This document shows positions 8,187-16,921 of a DNA stretch of 64,000 bases, in pieces. Where the stretch lies: contig JAJRPN010000016.1 of the NCBI GenBank assembly GCA_024280755.1, positions 1-64,000 of the forward strand, in the 5' to 3' direction. This DNA comes from Planctomycetota bacterium. Its GTDB lineage: Bacteria > Planctomycetota > Phycisphaerae > Phycisphaerales > UBA1924. The stretch's first letter is position 1; each line of letters opens with the position of its first letter. The position numbers were made by a program, and so were the translations under genes. Under the pieces are notes generated by a model, which did not search any database, had not been told where the DNA came from, and worked only from the letters and a program-made list of their open reading frames with translations.

Positions 8187-9005
8187 ATGCGCATCTCCGT
8201 CATCATCCCGGCCGCCGGCTCATCATCGCGATTCAATCAATCAAGCACAGACTCCCTTGATGTGTTGGGCGCACCCAAGTCCAAACTCGACGAAGACCTC
8301 GGAGGCAAGGCCGTCCTCCAACGCGCCATCGAACTCTTCAACACCCGCGATGATGTCGACCAAATCATCGTTGCCGGCCCAGCAGATGAACAAGCCTTCG
8401 CAGCCTTCAAAGCCCAGCACGCCGATCGACTCTCGTTGCTCGGTGCGAAGCTGGTTCAAGGGGGCAAAGCCCACCGCTGGGAATCCGTCAAGGCGGCACT
8501 CGAAATCGTTGACGACTCATGCACCCATGTCGCCATCCACGACGCTGCCCGCCCCGCAACAACCCACGAACTCATCGACCGCATCTTCGACGCAGGTGCC
8601 AATCACTCAGCCGTGATTCCGGGTGTTCCAATCAGCGATACCCTCAAACGCATCGATCCAGAACCCATCGAAGACGCCTCTAGCGTCGATCAAGTCGCCG
8701 CGATTTTAGGCGATGGCGCCAAGCCTCCGATGTTCAAGGTGAGTGGGGCGATCGAGCGTGCCCACGCAATGGCGATCCAGACGCCTCAGATTTTCGAGCG
8801 TGAGCTTCTCATCCGCGCCTACGCCCAGGATAACTTGAGTTCAACCGACGATGCCGGTCTCATCGAACGCCTCGGCGAACAAGTCATTGTCGTCGCTGGC
8901 GATCCAACCAATATCAAACTCACCCACGCCAATGAACTTCCCCTGCTCCGCGCCATCATGGGCGTAAAAAAAACCGCCTCGCGTCCAACGCACAAACGGT
9001 TTTGA
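8187..9005 (+). CDS. ispD: 2-C-methyl-D-erythritol 4-phosphate cytidylyltransferase
   Basis: IspD transfers CMP from CTP to MEP, the third step of the non-mevalonate isoprenoid pathway. Visible motifs are the nucleotide-binding I-P-A-A-G-S-S-S-R-F at the N-terminus, V-A-I-H-D-A-A-R-P (about 115-123), A-I-Q-T-P-Q-I-F, T-D-D-A-G-L-I-E and the C-terminal N-I-K-L-T. At 272 residues it is longer than the usual ~230. Extra residues lie around 25-35 after the glycine loop and between D-T-L-K-R-I-D and the Q-T-P-Q motif. The ATG at 8187 follows TATCCT; a TTG two codons earlier is less likely. It converges on lexA. Assignment is firm. Confidence 0.93.
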   Translation: MRISVIIPAAGSSSRFNQSSTDSLDVLGAPKSKLDEDLGGKAVLQRAIELFNTRDDVDQIIVAGPADEQAFAAFKAQHADRLSLLGAKLVQGGKAHRWESVKAALEIVDDSCTHVAIHDAARPATTHELIDRIFDAGANHSAVIPGVPISDTLKRIDPEPIEDASSVDQVAAILGDGAKPPMFKVSGAIERAHAMAIQTPQIFERELLIRAYAQDNLSSTDDAGLIERLGEQVIVVAGDPTNIKLTHANELPLLRAIMGVKKTASRPTHKRF

Positions 9006-9027
9006 TATTCTGGATATCCACTAAAAC

Positions 9028-9639
9028 TCAGTACCGACGCACAACGCCCTTGACGATCCCCTGGATCTGGCAGAACTTCACGCGGATCGGCTCGAAGTCC
9101 GGGTTCGCAGGTTGAAGCCGAATGTGGTCGTCCTCTTTGAAGAAGGTTTTGAGCGTGGTCGAGCCGTCTTCGAGCAGTGCAACAACCCGGTCGCCGTTGT
9201 TGGCGACCTGAGCGCGTTCAAGAAGAACCAGGTCTCCATCAAGAATGCCCTCGTCACGCATCGACTCGCCATCGACGATCAATGCGAAGGTCGAGCTGGC
9301 GTCGTCAACGGTCGAGAGGAACTCAACTAAGTCAATCTCATCAGCGTCAGCGACCTTCTCGATCGGATACCCCGCAGCGATTTTGCCCACAAGTGGGAAC
9401 TTGAGTGGGCGCGATTCGTCAGGAACCGCAACGCCCTCAGCGATCGATAAAGAGCGAGCCTTGTTCGCTTCGCGAACGAGTGCGCCCTTTTTGATGAGGG
9501 CTTCGACATGTTCGAATACGGTGACCTTGCTCACGCCAATCTCGTCGGCGAGTTCCTGCATCGTCGGGGAATAGCCACGGCGAATACGCGAATCGCGGAT
9601 TAACTGAAGAATGCGGAGTTGTTTGGGTGTGAGGTTCAT
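9028..9639 (-). CDS. lexA: LexA repressor
   Basis: This 203-residue SOS repressor has an N-terminal winged helix (L-T-P-K-Q-L-R-I-L... Y-S-P-T-M-Q-E-L-A-D-E-I-G-V-S) and a C-terminal S24 autopeptidase. The cleavage pair is Ala89-Gly90, nucleophile Ser126 (D-G-E-S-M) and general base Lys164. RecA-stimulated self-cleavage derepresses DNA-repair genes. The start at 9639 is chosen because AAAGG lies 9 bases before it; the in-frame ATG three codons upstream directly abuts that site. LexA normally regulates itself, but no operator motif is claimed for this phylum. dprA lies upstream on the same strand after a ~590-base gap. Confidence 0.95.
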   Translation of the reverse strand: MNLTPKQLRILQLIRDSRIRRGYSPTMQELADEIGVSKVTVFEHVEALIKKGALVREANKARSLSIAEGVAVPDESRPLKFPLVGKIAAGYPIEKVADADEIDLVEFLSTVDDASSTFALIVDGESMRDEGILDGDLVLLERAQVANNGDRVVALLEDGSTTLKTFFKEDDHIRLQPANPDFEPIRVKFCQIQGIVKGVVRRY

Positions 9640-10230
9640 GTTGCCCATCCTTTCGAGCGGTTTGGTATCGAGCAGTTTTCAAGCTGCTGCTGGTCTGCGC
9701 GTGTGTCGAAGTCGTCCCAATAAGTTGTCCAAGTGATCGTTGCGCCGTCGCGATTCGATCACACTGTGAACTGATCTGTCTCTGTGCCACCATCAGCAAG
9801 CCGATGATCTCGGTTCGTCCAAGTGGGCGATTGTCTTTTTTCGTCGCGTCTCGTCGTGTGAGTTTTCCTGAGCCGGTGGTGGAATCAGAATATTCCGAAA
9901 CGAAATCGCCCCCGGGCCCGAGTTGTAAAAGTGTCGAAGTTGTCTGTGTGTTCTGCCGAACACGGCTTTGTAAAGTTGATTGTCTCATGCTTCAATTCCT
10001 GATCTATCCAATGCCCATGTCGAGCGTTGTCTTTAGTTTGATCGGGTATCGTCGCCTGAAAAAATGAACCTTTCTCTTGTGTCTGTTTGGTATAAGATAG
10101 CCAATCACAGGCCGCACGGCAAGGGAAATGCAGTGATTTCAGCAATTTACACCACTCGAACCCCAAATATGAGTCAGAAAACCCATACAAAATCCATGCG
10201 CAATCTTGGCCAATGAACCCGAACAGGTCT
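9640..10230. other. 591-base region upstream of lexA with one doubtful open frame
   Basis: No confident gene is seen. A minus-strand frame from 9988 runs to 9437 and would overlap the first ~200 bases of lexA in another frame. Its part outside lexA (about 116 codons) has a plausible helical stretch (E-I-I-G-L-L-M-V-A-Q-R-Q) and an AGGA eight bases before its ATG. It could be a small gene whose end was altered by frameshift, or chance. The region otherwise should hold the lexA promoter and the end of dprA transcription. Confidence 0.3.
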
Positions 10231-11457
10231 TTATCGGACGCGTTCGAACTTGCTTCCCACCCGCCGAACCCTGCCTTGGATTTCGAGCATCGTGAGCTTT
10301 GCACGAATCGCGCCGGTATCGCTCGCCATGATCTCGGCGAGTTCATCGCCGGTGCGAGGCTCAATCAAGGCTTCAAGTATCGCCCGCGTGTCGTCATCCA
10401 CATCGCCGATCGGGTCTGGTGCTGTTTGTGGCTTTGAAGCCGACCGATCGAAAAGCTCGGGCATTGGTACGGCCGGATTGGCGGTCCTTGGGGCATGCGA
10501 ACCCGTGTATAGATGATACGCATCGCGTTCAAGAATCGAAATCACATCACTCGGATCGGTCACCAGATGCGCACCCGATTTGAGCAATGCGTTGCTCCCC
10601 ATGCTCGCAGCCGAGTCGATCCGTCCGGGCACCGCCATGACCTCGCGTCCATGATCTTCCAAGGCATGCTTGGCGGTGATCAACGCTCCAGATTTGAGCC
10701 CCGCTTCGATCACCACGACCCCGAGCGAGAGTCCAGAAATAATCCGATTGCGCCCAGGAAAGTTCTTGGCATCAGGCACCGTGTTGACCGGAAGCTCAGA
10801 GAGAATCGCGCCACCTTGTTCGACTATCTCGTCAAAGAGCTGTGCATTCTCAGGCGGATACACCTGCGAGATCCCGCATCCCAAGACCACCGCTGTCTTG
10901 CCACCCGCTTGCAATGCACCGCGATGGGCAGCGGTGTCAATCCCCTTGGCACCACCCGAAACCACCGTGAGCCCTGCGCTTGCGAACGCGCTGGCAAAGC
11001 GGAATGCTTGCTCGCTGCCATAGACGCTGCAAGATCGTGAGCCGACGATCGAAACGGTGTACTTGTTGAGTGTGGTGTGATCGAAATACCCTCTGATCAT
11101 CAACACCGGCGGTGCGCTCGGTGTTTGGGCAAGCATCGGCGGATAGTGCGGGTCAAGAATCGAGACGACATACGCCCCAGCCTTGGCTGCTTGTTCGAGT
11201 TCATGATCGACCTTCTCGATCGAACTATGCAGGTGCTCGGCGATGCTCGTCGCGGTGCTGTTCCCGATCCCTTTGACCCGCGCAAACTGTGAAGCGGTTG
11301 CTTTGAGCACTTGCTCAGGTGATCCGATCGCATCGATGAGCTTTGCGATCCGAACTGGTCCAAGCCCGGGCACCATTGTCAGTGCCAAGAACGAACGCGC
11401 AGTGGGCGAGCAATCGCCGGGCAGCGGGGGACTTGGTTGCTTTGGTTTGTTGGTCAC
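10231..11457 (-). CDS. dprA: DNA-processing protein DprA (Smf)
   Basis: DprA loads RecA on incoming single-stranded DNA during natural transformation. The 408-residue protein has an N-terminal helix-hairpin-helix region (V-P-G-L-G-P-V-R-I-A-K-L, V-K-G-I-G), then the Rossmann-like DprA core with V-G-S-R-S-C-S-V-Y-G, S-G-G-A-K-G-I-D-T-A-A-H and L-P-V-N-T-V-P-D-A-K-N-F-P-G-R-N-R-I-I-S-G-L-S. A C-terminal winged helix (about 345-408) follows. Length and order are those of full-length family members. It lies nine bases after a lipoprotein gene on the same strand, and lexA is further downstream. Other competence genes are not in the window, so transformation ability is not established. Confidence 0.95.
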   Translation of the reverse strand: MTNKPKQPSPPLPGDCSPTARSFLALTMVPGLGPVRIAKLIDAIGSPEQVLKATASQFARVKGIGNSTATSIAEHLHSSIEKVDHELEQAAKAGAYVVSILDPHYPPMLAQTPSAPPVLMIRGYFDHTTLNKYTVSIVGSRSCSVYGSEQAFRFASAFASAGLTVVSGGAKGIDTAAHRGALQAGGKTAVVLGCGISQVYPPENAQLFDEIVEQGGAILSELPVNTVPDAKNFPGRNRIISGLSLGVVVIEAGLKSGALITAKHALEDHGREVMAVPGRIDSAASMGSNALLKSGAHLVTDPSDVISILERDAYHLYTGSHAPRTANPAVPMPELFDRSASKPQTAPDPIGDVDDDTRAILEALIEPRTGDELAEIMASDTGAIRAKLTMLEIQGRVRRVGSKFERVR

Positions 11458-11466
11458 CGTTCGGAG

Positions 11467-11913
11467 TTACTCCTCAAAGTGATCGACGGGGGTAAGCTTG
11501 CCAAAGCCAAGGCCTTTGGTTTTCTGATCGGCACCAAGCAATCGCACATACACCTCAAGATCGATATCCGCATGGATATCGGTGAGCAATCGCTTCTCGA
11601 CAATTGCCTGAGGATACATAAACGCCGGATCTGGTCGGCGAACGGTGATAAAGAGCCGTTTGCCACCTGGGATCAGCTCATCGCGATTGATCAAGATCGA
11701 CCACCCCGAGTTAGGGGCTTGCATGATCAAAAGGTGTTGATCATTGAGTATCTCAAGCATCACCGGAGGCACATTGTAAACAGGTTCGTTCATACTGATC
11801 TTCTGCTCGCGCAGCCGAGGGCGATTGTTCCAGACAGAACACCCGCTCATCGTCAGCAAGGACGAACCAAGAATGAGGACCGAAAGAGTAGCGAGAATCG
11901 ATTGTGTGCGCAT
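11467..11913 (-). CDS. small lipoprotein of unknown function
   Basis: This 148-residue protein has an N-terminal signal ending in a lipobox L-T-M-S-G-C, so it is probably lipidated and held at a membrane. The mature part contains an acidic/hydrophobic domain with V-Y-N-V-P-P-V-M-L-E-I and L-I-N-R-D-E-L-I-P-G-G that is not recognised. The ATG at 11913 is selected because GGGGA lies eight bases before it; an earlier in-frame start at 11940 would place extra residues before the signal. It is nine bases upstream of dprA, which suggests co-transcription without a clear functional link. Confidence 0.72.
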   Translation of the reverse strand: MRTQSILATLSVLILGSSLLTMSGCSVWNNRPRLREQKISMNEPVYNVPPVMLEILNDQHLLIMQAPNSGWSILINRDELIPGGKRLFITVRRPDPAFMYPQAIVEKRLLTDIHADIDLEVYVRLLGADQKTKGLGFGKLTPVDHFEE

Positions 11914-12006
11914 GAATGGTGTCCCCGATGAAAAACGCAAAGCAAACAGGCGGTGTTTGCCTGTTGTATGGTAGCATGATTGTATGGGCTTAGCGATCGA
12001 TGTCGC

Positions 12007-12354
12007 TCAGAGATACAGATCCAACACCTGGCCGGTTGCGGGGGCTTGCACCTGATGGGTTGCTTGTACTTTCATAGGCGCAATCGAGATCGGTGCAACG
12101 GGAAGCACTTCGCCAAGTTTGGGCAGCAGGGCTGGGCCGACAACCGACTCGAATGTATCGACCCCACGCGAGATAAGGGGTGTTTTGATCGGCTCGATTT
12201 CGGTGGTATGCGCGAGGTTCTCAGATCGGAGCATCCGATGGAATGGCACCACGCCCGGAGGCGAATCAAAGGGCTTAGGCATCGGCACCACTGTCCGATT
12301 TGGTGTCACCAAATGGAGCGGGTTGATCGAGTTTTCATATCTTCCGATGCTCAT
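12007..12354 (-). CDS. hypothetical protein
   Basis: This 115-residue frame has no recognised domain. It is Pro-rich (V-V-P-M-P-K-P-F-D-S-P-P-G-V-V-P-F) with no membrane segment. Its composition is protein-like, whereas the overlapping plus-strand frame is rich in Arg, His and Cys, so the minus strand is preferred. The start is uncertain: ATG at 12354 or an in-frame GTG at 12372. It lies 93 bases upstream of the lipoprotein gene on the same strand. Confidence 0.5.
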   Translation of the reverse strand: MSIGRYENSINPLHLVTPNRTVVPMPKPFDSPPGVVPFHRMLRSENLAHTTEIEPIKTPLISRGVDTFESVVGPALLPKLGEVLPVAPISIAPMKVQATHQVQAPATGQVLDLYL

Positions 12355-12492
12355 CGCCCATACATGTTGCACGAGCTATGCCGAGCCTGAGCGTCCGAAA
12401 AGAACACCCCTAAGCGTCCCACAATGAGAAAGAAACCCAACTCCTTGGCGGGTCATGCCGACATGTGGCGTTGGTGCAACAGACTCGATGCG

Positions 12493-12498
12493 TACCAT
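12493..12498 (+). promoter_or_regulatory. putative -10 box of a leaderless promoter (queA)
   Basis: TACCAT lies eight bases before the ATG at 12507, where no Shine-Dalgarno sequence is found. Confidence 0.4.
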
Positions 12499-12506
12499 CA
12501 CCGCAT

Positions 12507-13655
12507 ATGTCACCCGCGCCGATCCAAACCGATGATCTCGATTTCGAGCTTCCCAAAGAGCTGATCGCGACCAAACCAGTCGAGCCCAGAGATTCGTCTC
12601 GGCTATTGGTTGTCCAACGCTCTGATCCGAGTCGGCTCGAACATCGCTTGTTTTCAGATCTGCCCAGCTTGCTCGAGCCTGAGGATCTTTTGGTGTTTAA
12701 CCGTTCGCGCGTCGTCCCCGCTCGGCTCGTTGGCGAAAACGCTGCCAATACCGGAGGCAAGCTCGAAGGGTTGTATCTCTACTCGATCGAGCACCACAAC
12801 GAACAACCAGTGTGGGTGGTCATGCTCAAAGCCAAACGCACCAAACCCGGAAAACGCTATCGCCTGACGGATGCCAATCATCATCCTACAGAGATCGTGA
12901 TTGAGCTGATCGAAAAGTTCCCCGCCGAAGGCCCGGGCGCGTGGAAGGTATTGGTGTGCGGGGCCGATGGATCGACTGGATCGGCAGAATCGATATTGAA
13001 CCTCGTCGGGCATACACCCTTGCCGCCCTATATTCTTGCCCAGCGCAAAGCCCGCGATGAAGCTCCCGGCGAAGCCTACGACCGTTCGCATTATCAAACG
13101 GTGTACGCCTCAGCCAACGAATCTGGATCGGTCGCTGCCCCGACGGCAGGATTGCATTTCACGCCCGGTGTATTTGAAAACCTGACATCCCGATCTGTGC
13201 GCACAAGCGAGGTGGTGCTTCATGTGGGGGCAGGAACATTCAAACCCATTGAGACCGACACACTCGATGCCCACCCGATGCACGCCGAGACTTGTTCGAT
13301 GGGGAACTCTGCTGCGTTGTTTCCCAGCCCAGCCCAGCGACGGACCTTTGCGGTTGGTTCGACGAGTGCTCGAACGCTCGAAAGCTTCGCCAATCTGTAT
13401 GAAACAGGCCACAAGCTGCCAGAAACACATTCAACCCGAATTCTGATCCAGCCCGGCTATCGCTGGCGGTGGGTGGACGGGATGGTGACCAACTTTCACC
13501 TTCCGAGATCGACACTTTTGGCGATGGTCGCATCGATGCTCGAAGTTCCGGGCGAGGTTGATGGCTTAGAGCGGATTCAGGCGATTTATGCACAAGCTAT
13601 CCACGAACAATACAGGTTCTTTAGCTATGGCGATGCGATGCTGATTCTACCTTAG
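12507..13655 (+). CDS. queA: S-adenosylmethionine:tRNA ribosyltransferase-isomerase
   Basis: QueA transfers and isomerises the ribose of SAM onto preQ1 in tRNA to give epoxyqueuosine. Hallmarks are D-F-E-L-P-K-E-L-I-A near the N-terminus, D-S-S-R-L-L-V, F-N-R-S-R-V-V-P-A-R-L, S-V-A-A-P-T-A-G-L-H-F, L-H-V-G-A-G-T-F-K-P, T-N-F-H-L-P-R-S-T-L-L and the C-terminal Y-R-F-F-S-Y-G-D-A-M. At 382 residues it is slightly longer than usual. The family start (P-x-x-D-L-D-F-E-L-P) fits the ATG at 12507, not the in-frame start at 12465. Its TAG stop is part of the CTTAG duplicated by the adjacent MITE-like element, so the insertion did not change the protein. Confidence 0.95.
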   Translation: MSPAPIQTDDLDFELPKELIATKPVEPRDSSRLLVVQRSDPSRLEHRLFSDLPSLLEPEDLLVFNRSRVVPARLVGENAANTGGKLEGLYLYSIEHHNEQPVWVVMLKAKRTKPGKRYRLTDANHHPTEIVIELIEKFPAEGPGAWKVLVCGADGSTGSAESILNLVGHTPLPPYILAQRKARDEAPGEAYDRSHYQTVYASANESGSVAAPTAGLHFTPGVFENLTSRSVRTSEVVLHVGAGTFKPIETDTLDAHPMHAETCSMGNSAALFPSPAQRRTFAVGSTSARTLESFANLYETGHKLPETHSTRILIQPGYRWRWVDGMVTNFHLPRSTLLAMVASMLEVPGEVDGLERIQAIYAQAIHEQYRFFSYGDAMLILP

Positions 13656-13883
13656 GCGGTGTCTGACGGCTCGTGTTTTTTTTCGACTATTCGCCTCCCC
13701 CGGGCTTCCGGGGGAGGTGCCGATCGAAGTGAGGCGGAGGGGGTCTTGCTTTGTGTTTCCTTGTTTCAATCGCAAAAACAGCTCTTAAGACCCCCTCCGT
13801 CTGCTGCGCAGCCACCTCCCCCGGGCTTCCGGGGGAGGCGAAAAGAGAGCGTCCTTGTGTGGGGAATGAGTTGTCAGACACGC
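13656..13883. mobile_element. MITE-like element, copy 2
   Basis: This 228-bp non-coding element has ends GCGGTGTCTGAC and (reverse complement) GCGTGTCTGAC, flanked by perfect CTTAG duplications at 13651-13655 and 13884-13888. Two REP-like units (13694-13747 and 13787-13838) face each other as in copy 1, but the central spacer differs and lacks the CCCATTG heptamers. The left duplication contains the queA stop codon, so insertion was exactly at the gene end. No coding capacity. Confidence 0.72.
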
Positions 13884-13942
13884 CTTAGTCCCCAATTTCG
13901 ACAAGCGAGAAATCTACGCAAACACGCCTGATTTCGACGATG

Positions 13943-13948
13943 TACAAT
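13943..13948 (+). promoter_or_regulatory. putative -10 box of a leaderless promoter (murE operon)
   Basis: TACAAT, a near-consensus -10 hexamer, lies seven bases before the murE ATG at 13956 and no ribosome binding site is visible. It would drive murE-murF-mraY. Confidence 0.5.
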
Positions 13949-13955
13949 CCATCGT

Positions 13956-15518
13956 ATGAAACTGACCGAACTGATATCTGGGATGGATGTGCGCTGTGTT
14001 ACCCAAGGGGTAAACCTCGATGCTATCCGTGTGTGCGATCTGACTGAGGATTCACGCACAGCGGTGCCGGGCTCGTTGTTCATCGCGCGCCTGGGGACGA
14101 AGTCGGATGGGTGTCGATATATCGAACCTGCGATCCAGTGCGGGTGCGTTGCGATTGTGACCGATCGCGTGAGTGTCATGGAAGACATCGAATTGGGCAT
14201 GCACTCGAAGCTTGCGATTTTTGTCGCTGACGATGTGAAGCAGGTCGGGGCCCAGCTCGCTGAGCGGTTCTATGGCTATCCTGCAAAGCAGTTGGCAATC
14301 GCTGGGATCACCGGCACCAATGGCAAGACCACGATCACCCACTTTGCACATCAACTGATCGAAGCTGCCGGGGTTCGGTGTGGATTGATCGGAACCGTCG
14401 AGATTGATGATGGACGCCAACGCGCCCGAGCAAGCATGACCACGCCTCCAGCGGTCGAGTTGAGTCGAACCTTGGCAACGATGGTCGAGCATGATTGCAA
14501 AGCGGTGGTGATGGAAGTATCGAGCCATGCTCTTGATCAATCTCGCGTCGGCGCGATCCGGTTTGATGCGTGTGCCTTTACGAACCTGACTGGTGATCAT
14601 CTCGATTATCACCAAACGATCGAACACTACCAAAGCTCCAAAGCCAAACTCTTTGGGTTGCTCAAGCCCGATGGAATAGCTGCGATCAATAGTGATGATT
14701 TTGCGAGTGGTGTGATGATTGATGCCTGTACTGATGGCGTAAAGATCATTGGCTGTAAGCCAAACGAATCGGTTCAAGTGCTTGATGAGTCAATCGAGGG
14801 GATGAAGGTCAAACTCAACACGCCGATCGGAACGATCGAATCTTGTGTGCCGATCTTTGGGGCATACAACGCGATGAATGTTTTTCAAGCAGTGCTGATT
14901 GCTCAGCATGTGCTTGGCAAAGCAGGAATCAGCGAGCCCGATCAGATACGCGCGATGGAAGAAGAACTCCCACACCTCGTGCTTCCCAGCGGCCGACTCG
15001 AACATGTTGAATCAAAAGACGATGATCTCATTGTGCTGGTCGACTTTGCACATACCGATGACGCATTGGGCAGTGCGCTCGGCGCGGTTCGTGCTGTATT
15101 AGCAGCGGATTCAAGGCTTTGGTGTGTGTTTGGTTGTGGGGGCGATCGAGACGCAACCAAACGCCCACGCATGGGTGCAGTCGCTGGCGAGCTGGCCGAT
15201 GCCTTGGTGATTACAAGCGACAACCCACGAACCGAGCCTCCGAATCGGATTATCGAAGCGATTATTTCGGGTGTTGAGAAGGCGCATTCGCACAAGGTGA
15301 CAGTGCAATCTGATCGCTCGCGTGCCATCGGCTTTGCAATCGCCAATGCCAACGCTGGAGATGTGATTGTGATCGCAGGCAAAGGACACGAGACAGAACA
15401 GATATCACCCGATGGAGCGGGTAGCACACGCAGCGTCCACTTTGATGATCGTGAACATGCCCAGCGTGCCCTTCGCGAACGCAGGCTTCGGAAATCGGGG
15501 GAGGTTTCTGAATCATGA
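13956..15518 (+). CDS. murE: UDP-N-acetylmuramoyl-L-alanyl-D-glutamate--2,6-diaminopimelate ligase
   Basis: This cytoplasmic ATP-dependent Mur ligase adds the third stem-peptide residue. The 520-residue protein shows the P-loop G120-T-N-G-K-T-T, E-V-S-S-H-A-L-D, N-L-T-x-D-H-L-D-Y-H and the D422-N-P-R425 signature that selects meso-diaminopimelate rather than lysine. The three Mur-ligase domains are in normal order. The product therefore indicates a DAP-type peptidoglycan, of note in a phylum once thought to lack it. It overlaps murF by ATGA (15515-15518), implying coupled translation. A near-consensus -10 box precedes the start. Confidence 0.96.
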   Translation: MKLTELISGMDVRCVTQGVNLDAIRVCDLTEDSRTAVPGSLFIARLGTKSDGCRYIEPAIQCGCVAIVTDRVSVMEDIELGMHSKLAIFVADDVKQVGAQLAERFYGYPAKQLAIAGITGTNGKTTITHFAHQLIEAAGVRCGLIGTVEIDDGRQRARASMTTPPAVELSRTLATMVEHDCKAVVMEVSSHALDQSRVGAIRFDACAFTNLTGDHLDYHQTIEHYQSSKAKLFGLLKPDGIAAINSDDFASGVMIDACTDGVKIIGCKPNESVQVLDESIEGMKVKLNTPIGTIESCVPIFGAYNAMNVFQAVLIAQHVLGKAGISEPDQIRAMEEELPHLVLPSGRLEHVESKDDDLIVLVDFAHTDDALGSALGAVRAVLAADSRLWCVFGCGGDRDATKRPRMGAVAGELADALVITSDNPRTEPPNRIIEAIISGVEKAHSHKVTVQSDRSRAIGFAIANANAGDVIVIAGKGHETEQISPDGAGSTRSVHFDDREHAQRALRERRLRKSGEVSES

Positions 15519-16921
15519 GTGCGTGGACCTACGAGGATATCAGGATCGCAATCGATGGGGCATGGGTCATCGAGCCCAAGGCAGATGCTATCGAGTTTGC
15601 TGGTGTAGCGATCGATACCCGCGAACTCTCCCGCGGGCAAGTGTTCTTTGCGTTTGCAGGTGAGCAGGTCGATGGGCATGAGTATCTTCGTGCAGCATGT
15701 AAAGCTGGCGCTTCGGTTTGTGTGGTGAGTGATGCAAGCAAAGTGGCGAGCGATCTGGAAGTTCCAGTATTGATCGTTGATGATGCGCTTGAAGCGATCA
15801 CCAAGCTGGCAAGGGCCTGGCGAAAACAGATCAAGGCAACAGTAATCGCAATCACCGGCTCCAACGGGAAGACGACCACCTGTCGAATGGTGTATGCCTT
15901 GTGCGCACAAAGCGGGTTGTCGTATTGTTCCCAAAGAAGTTTTAACAATGCTCTGGGGGTGCCGATCACGATACTCAATACGCCGATCGATGCGAAGTAT
16001 CTTATTGCGGAACTCGGAACCAGTTCGCCCGGCGAGATCGCGGCGCGTGCCAAACTGATCGAGCCAGATATCGCGGTGATCACTTTCATTGGGTCTGCCC
16101 ATCTTGAAAAACTCGGTGACCGGGCCGGCGTGGCAAGGGAGAAAGCTTCGATTGTACACGCACTTTCAACAGGAAAATCGGCTGTTATCATCGGCGGCGT
16201 GCATGAACTTGACGCTGCGATTAAAGGCAAGGAACAAGAACTCAATGTGATTCGAGTCAACTCGAATCGTGTGCATGCTGTCGAAACGAATGCTGGTTTT
16301 ACAGCCTTCGAGTTAGATGGTGTTGCGTTTGCGATCCCAATGCTCGGCATCCATAACGCAATGAACGCGGCGATGGCGATCGAAGTGGGGCGGCTGGTCG
16401 GGCTTGATGATGAAGCGATTCGTGTTGGGTTGAAAAATGTTGAACAACCAAAGATGCGGTTCGAGCGCGTTGAGATAACAACACAAGCCGAACCGATCGT
16501 GATCTATAACGATGCGTACAACGCAAATCCAGATTCGATGCGGGCAGCATTGGCGACCTTTGATTCAATGCAGACGAGGTCACCAAAGATTGCCATCCTC
16601 GGCGATATGCTCGAACTCGGCGATCACTCTCAGACGCTGCATCAATCGCTTGCTGAAGAGCTTGACCGCTATACATCAGTCAGCCGAGTGGTTCTTGTTG
16701 GTAAGTTGTTTTCACAAACAGATCGAAACGCAACGCGAGTTGCAATCGTCGAAGCTGCGGGTGATGAGGCAATGAATACCATTGCCTCGATGATCAAGCC
16801 AGGCTCGTGCGTGTTGCTCAAAGGCTCGCGCGGCATCGGGCTCGAACGGATTATCGACGCACTTCGTGAACATTATCATACTCGCCCGGACTCAAACCCA
16901 AAGGCCCATACCTCCGCATGA
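15515..16921 (+). CDS. murF: UDP-N-acetylmuramoyl-tripeptide--D-alanyl-D-alanine ligase
   Basis: MurF adds D-Ala-D-Ala to the UDP-muramoyl tripeptide. The 468-residue protein has an N-terminal domain with D-T-R-E-L, the P-loop I-T-G-S-N-G-K-T-T-T (about 113-122), R-S-F-N-N-A-L-G-V-P-I-T, E-L-G-T-S-S-P-G-E-I, and the C-terminal N-D-A-Y-N-A-N-P-D-S-M and A-I-L-G-D-M-L-E-L-G motifs. Length is normal. It is translationally coupled at both ends by ATGA overlaps, with murE upstream and mraY downstream, so the three enzymes are made from one transcript. Confidence 0.96.
   Translation: MSAWTYEDIRIAIDGAWVIEPKADAIEFAGVAIDTRELSRGQVFFAFAGEQVDGHEYLRAACKAGASVCVVSDASKVASDLEVPVLIVDDALEAITKLARAWRKQIKATVIAITGSNGKTTTCRMVYALCAQSGLSYCSQRSFNNALGVPITILNTPIDAKYLIAELGTSSPGEIAARAKLIEPDIAVITFIGSAHLEKLGDRAGVAREKASIVHALSTGKSAVIIGGVHELDAAIKGKEQELNVIRVNSNRVHAVETNAGFTAFELDGVAFAIPMLGIHNAMNAAMAIEVGRLVGLDDEAIRVGLKNVEQPKMRFERVEITTQAEPIVIYNDAYNANPDSMRAALATFDSMQTRSPKIAILGDMLELGDHSQTLHQSLAEELDRYTSVSRVVLVGKLFSQTDRNATRVAIVEAAGDEAMNTIASMIKPGSCVLLKGSRGIGLERIIDALREHYHTRPDSNPKAHTSA

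Noticed and set aside
9437..9988. Minus-strand frame upstream of and overlapping lexA
   Set aside because: About 200 bases overlap the start of lexA in another frame, and the residues there are low-quality; kept only as a note in the intergenic entry.
11980..12390. Plus-strand frame opposite the hypothetical at 12007
   Set aside because: Rich in Cys, His and Arg with no protein-like pattern; the minus-strand frame is more plausible.
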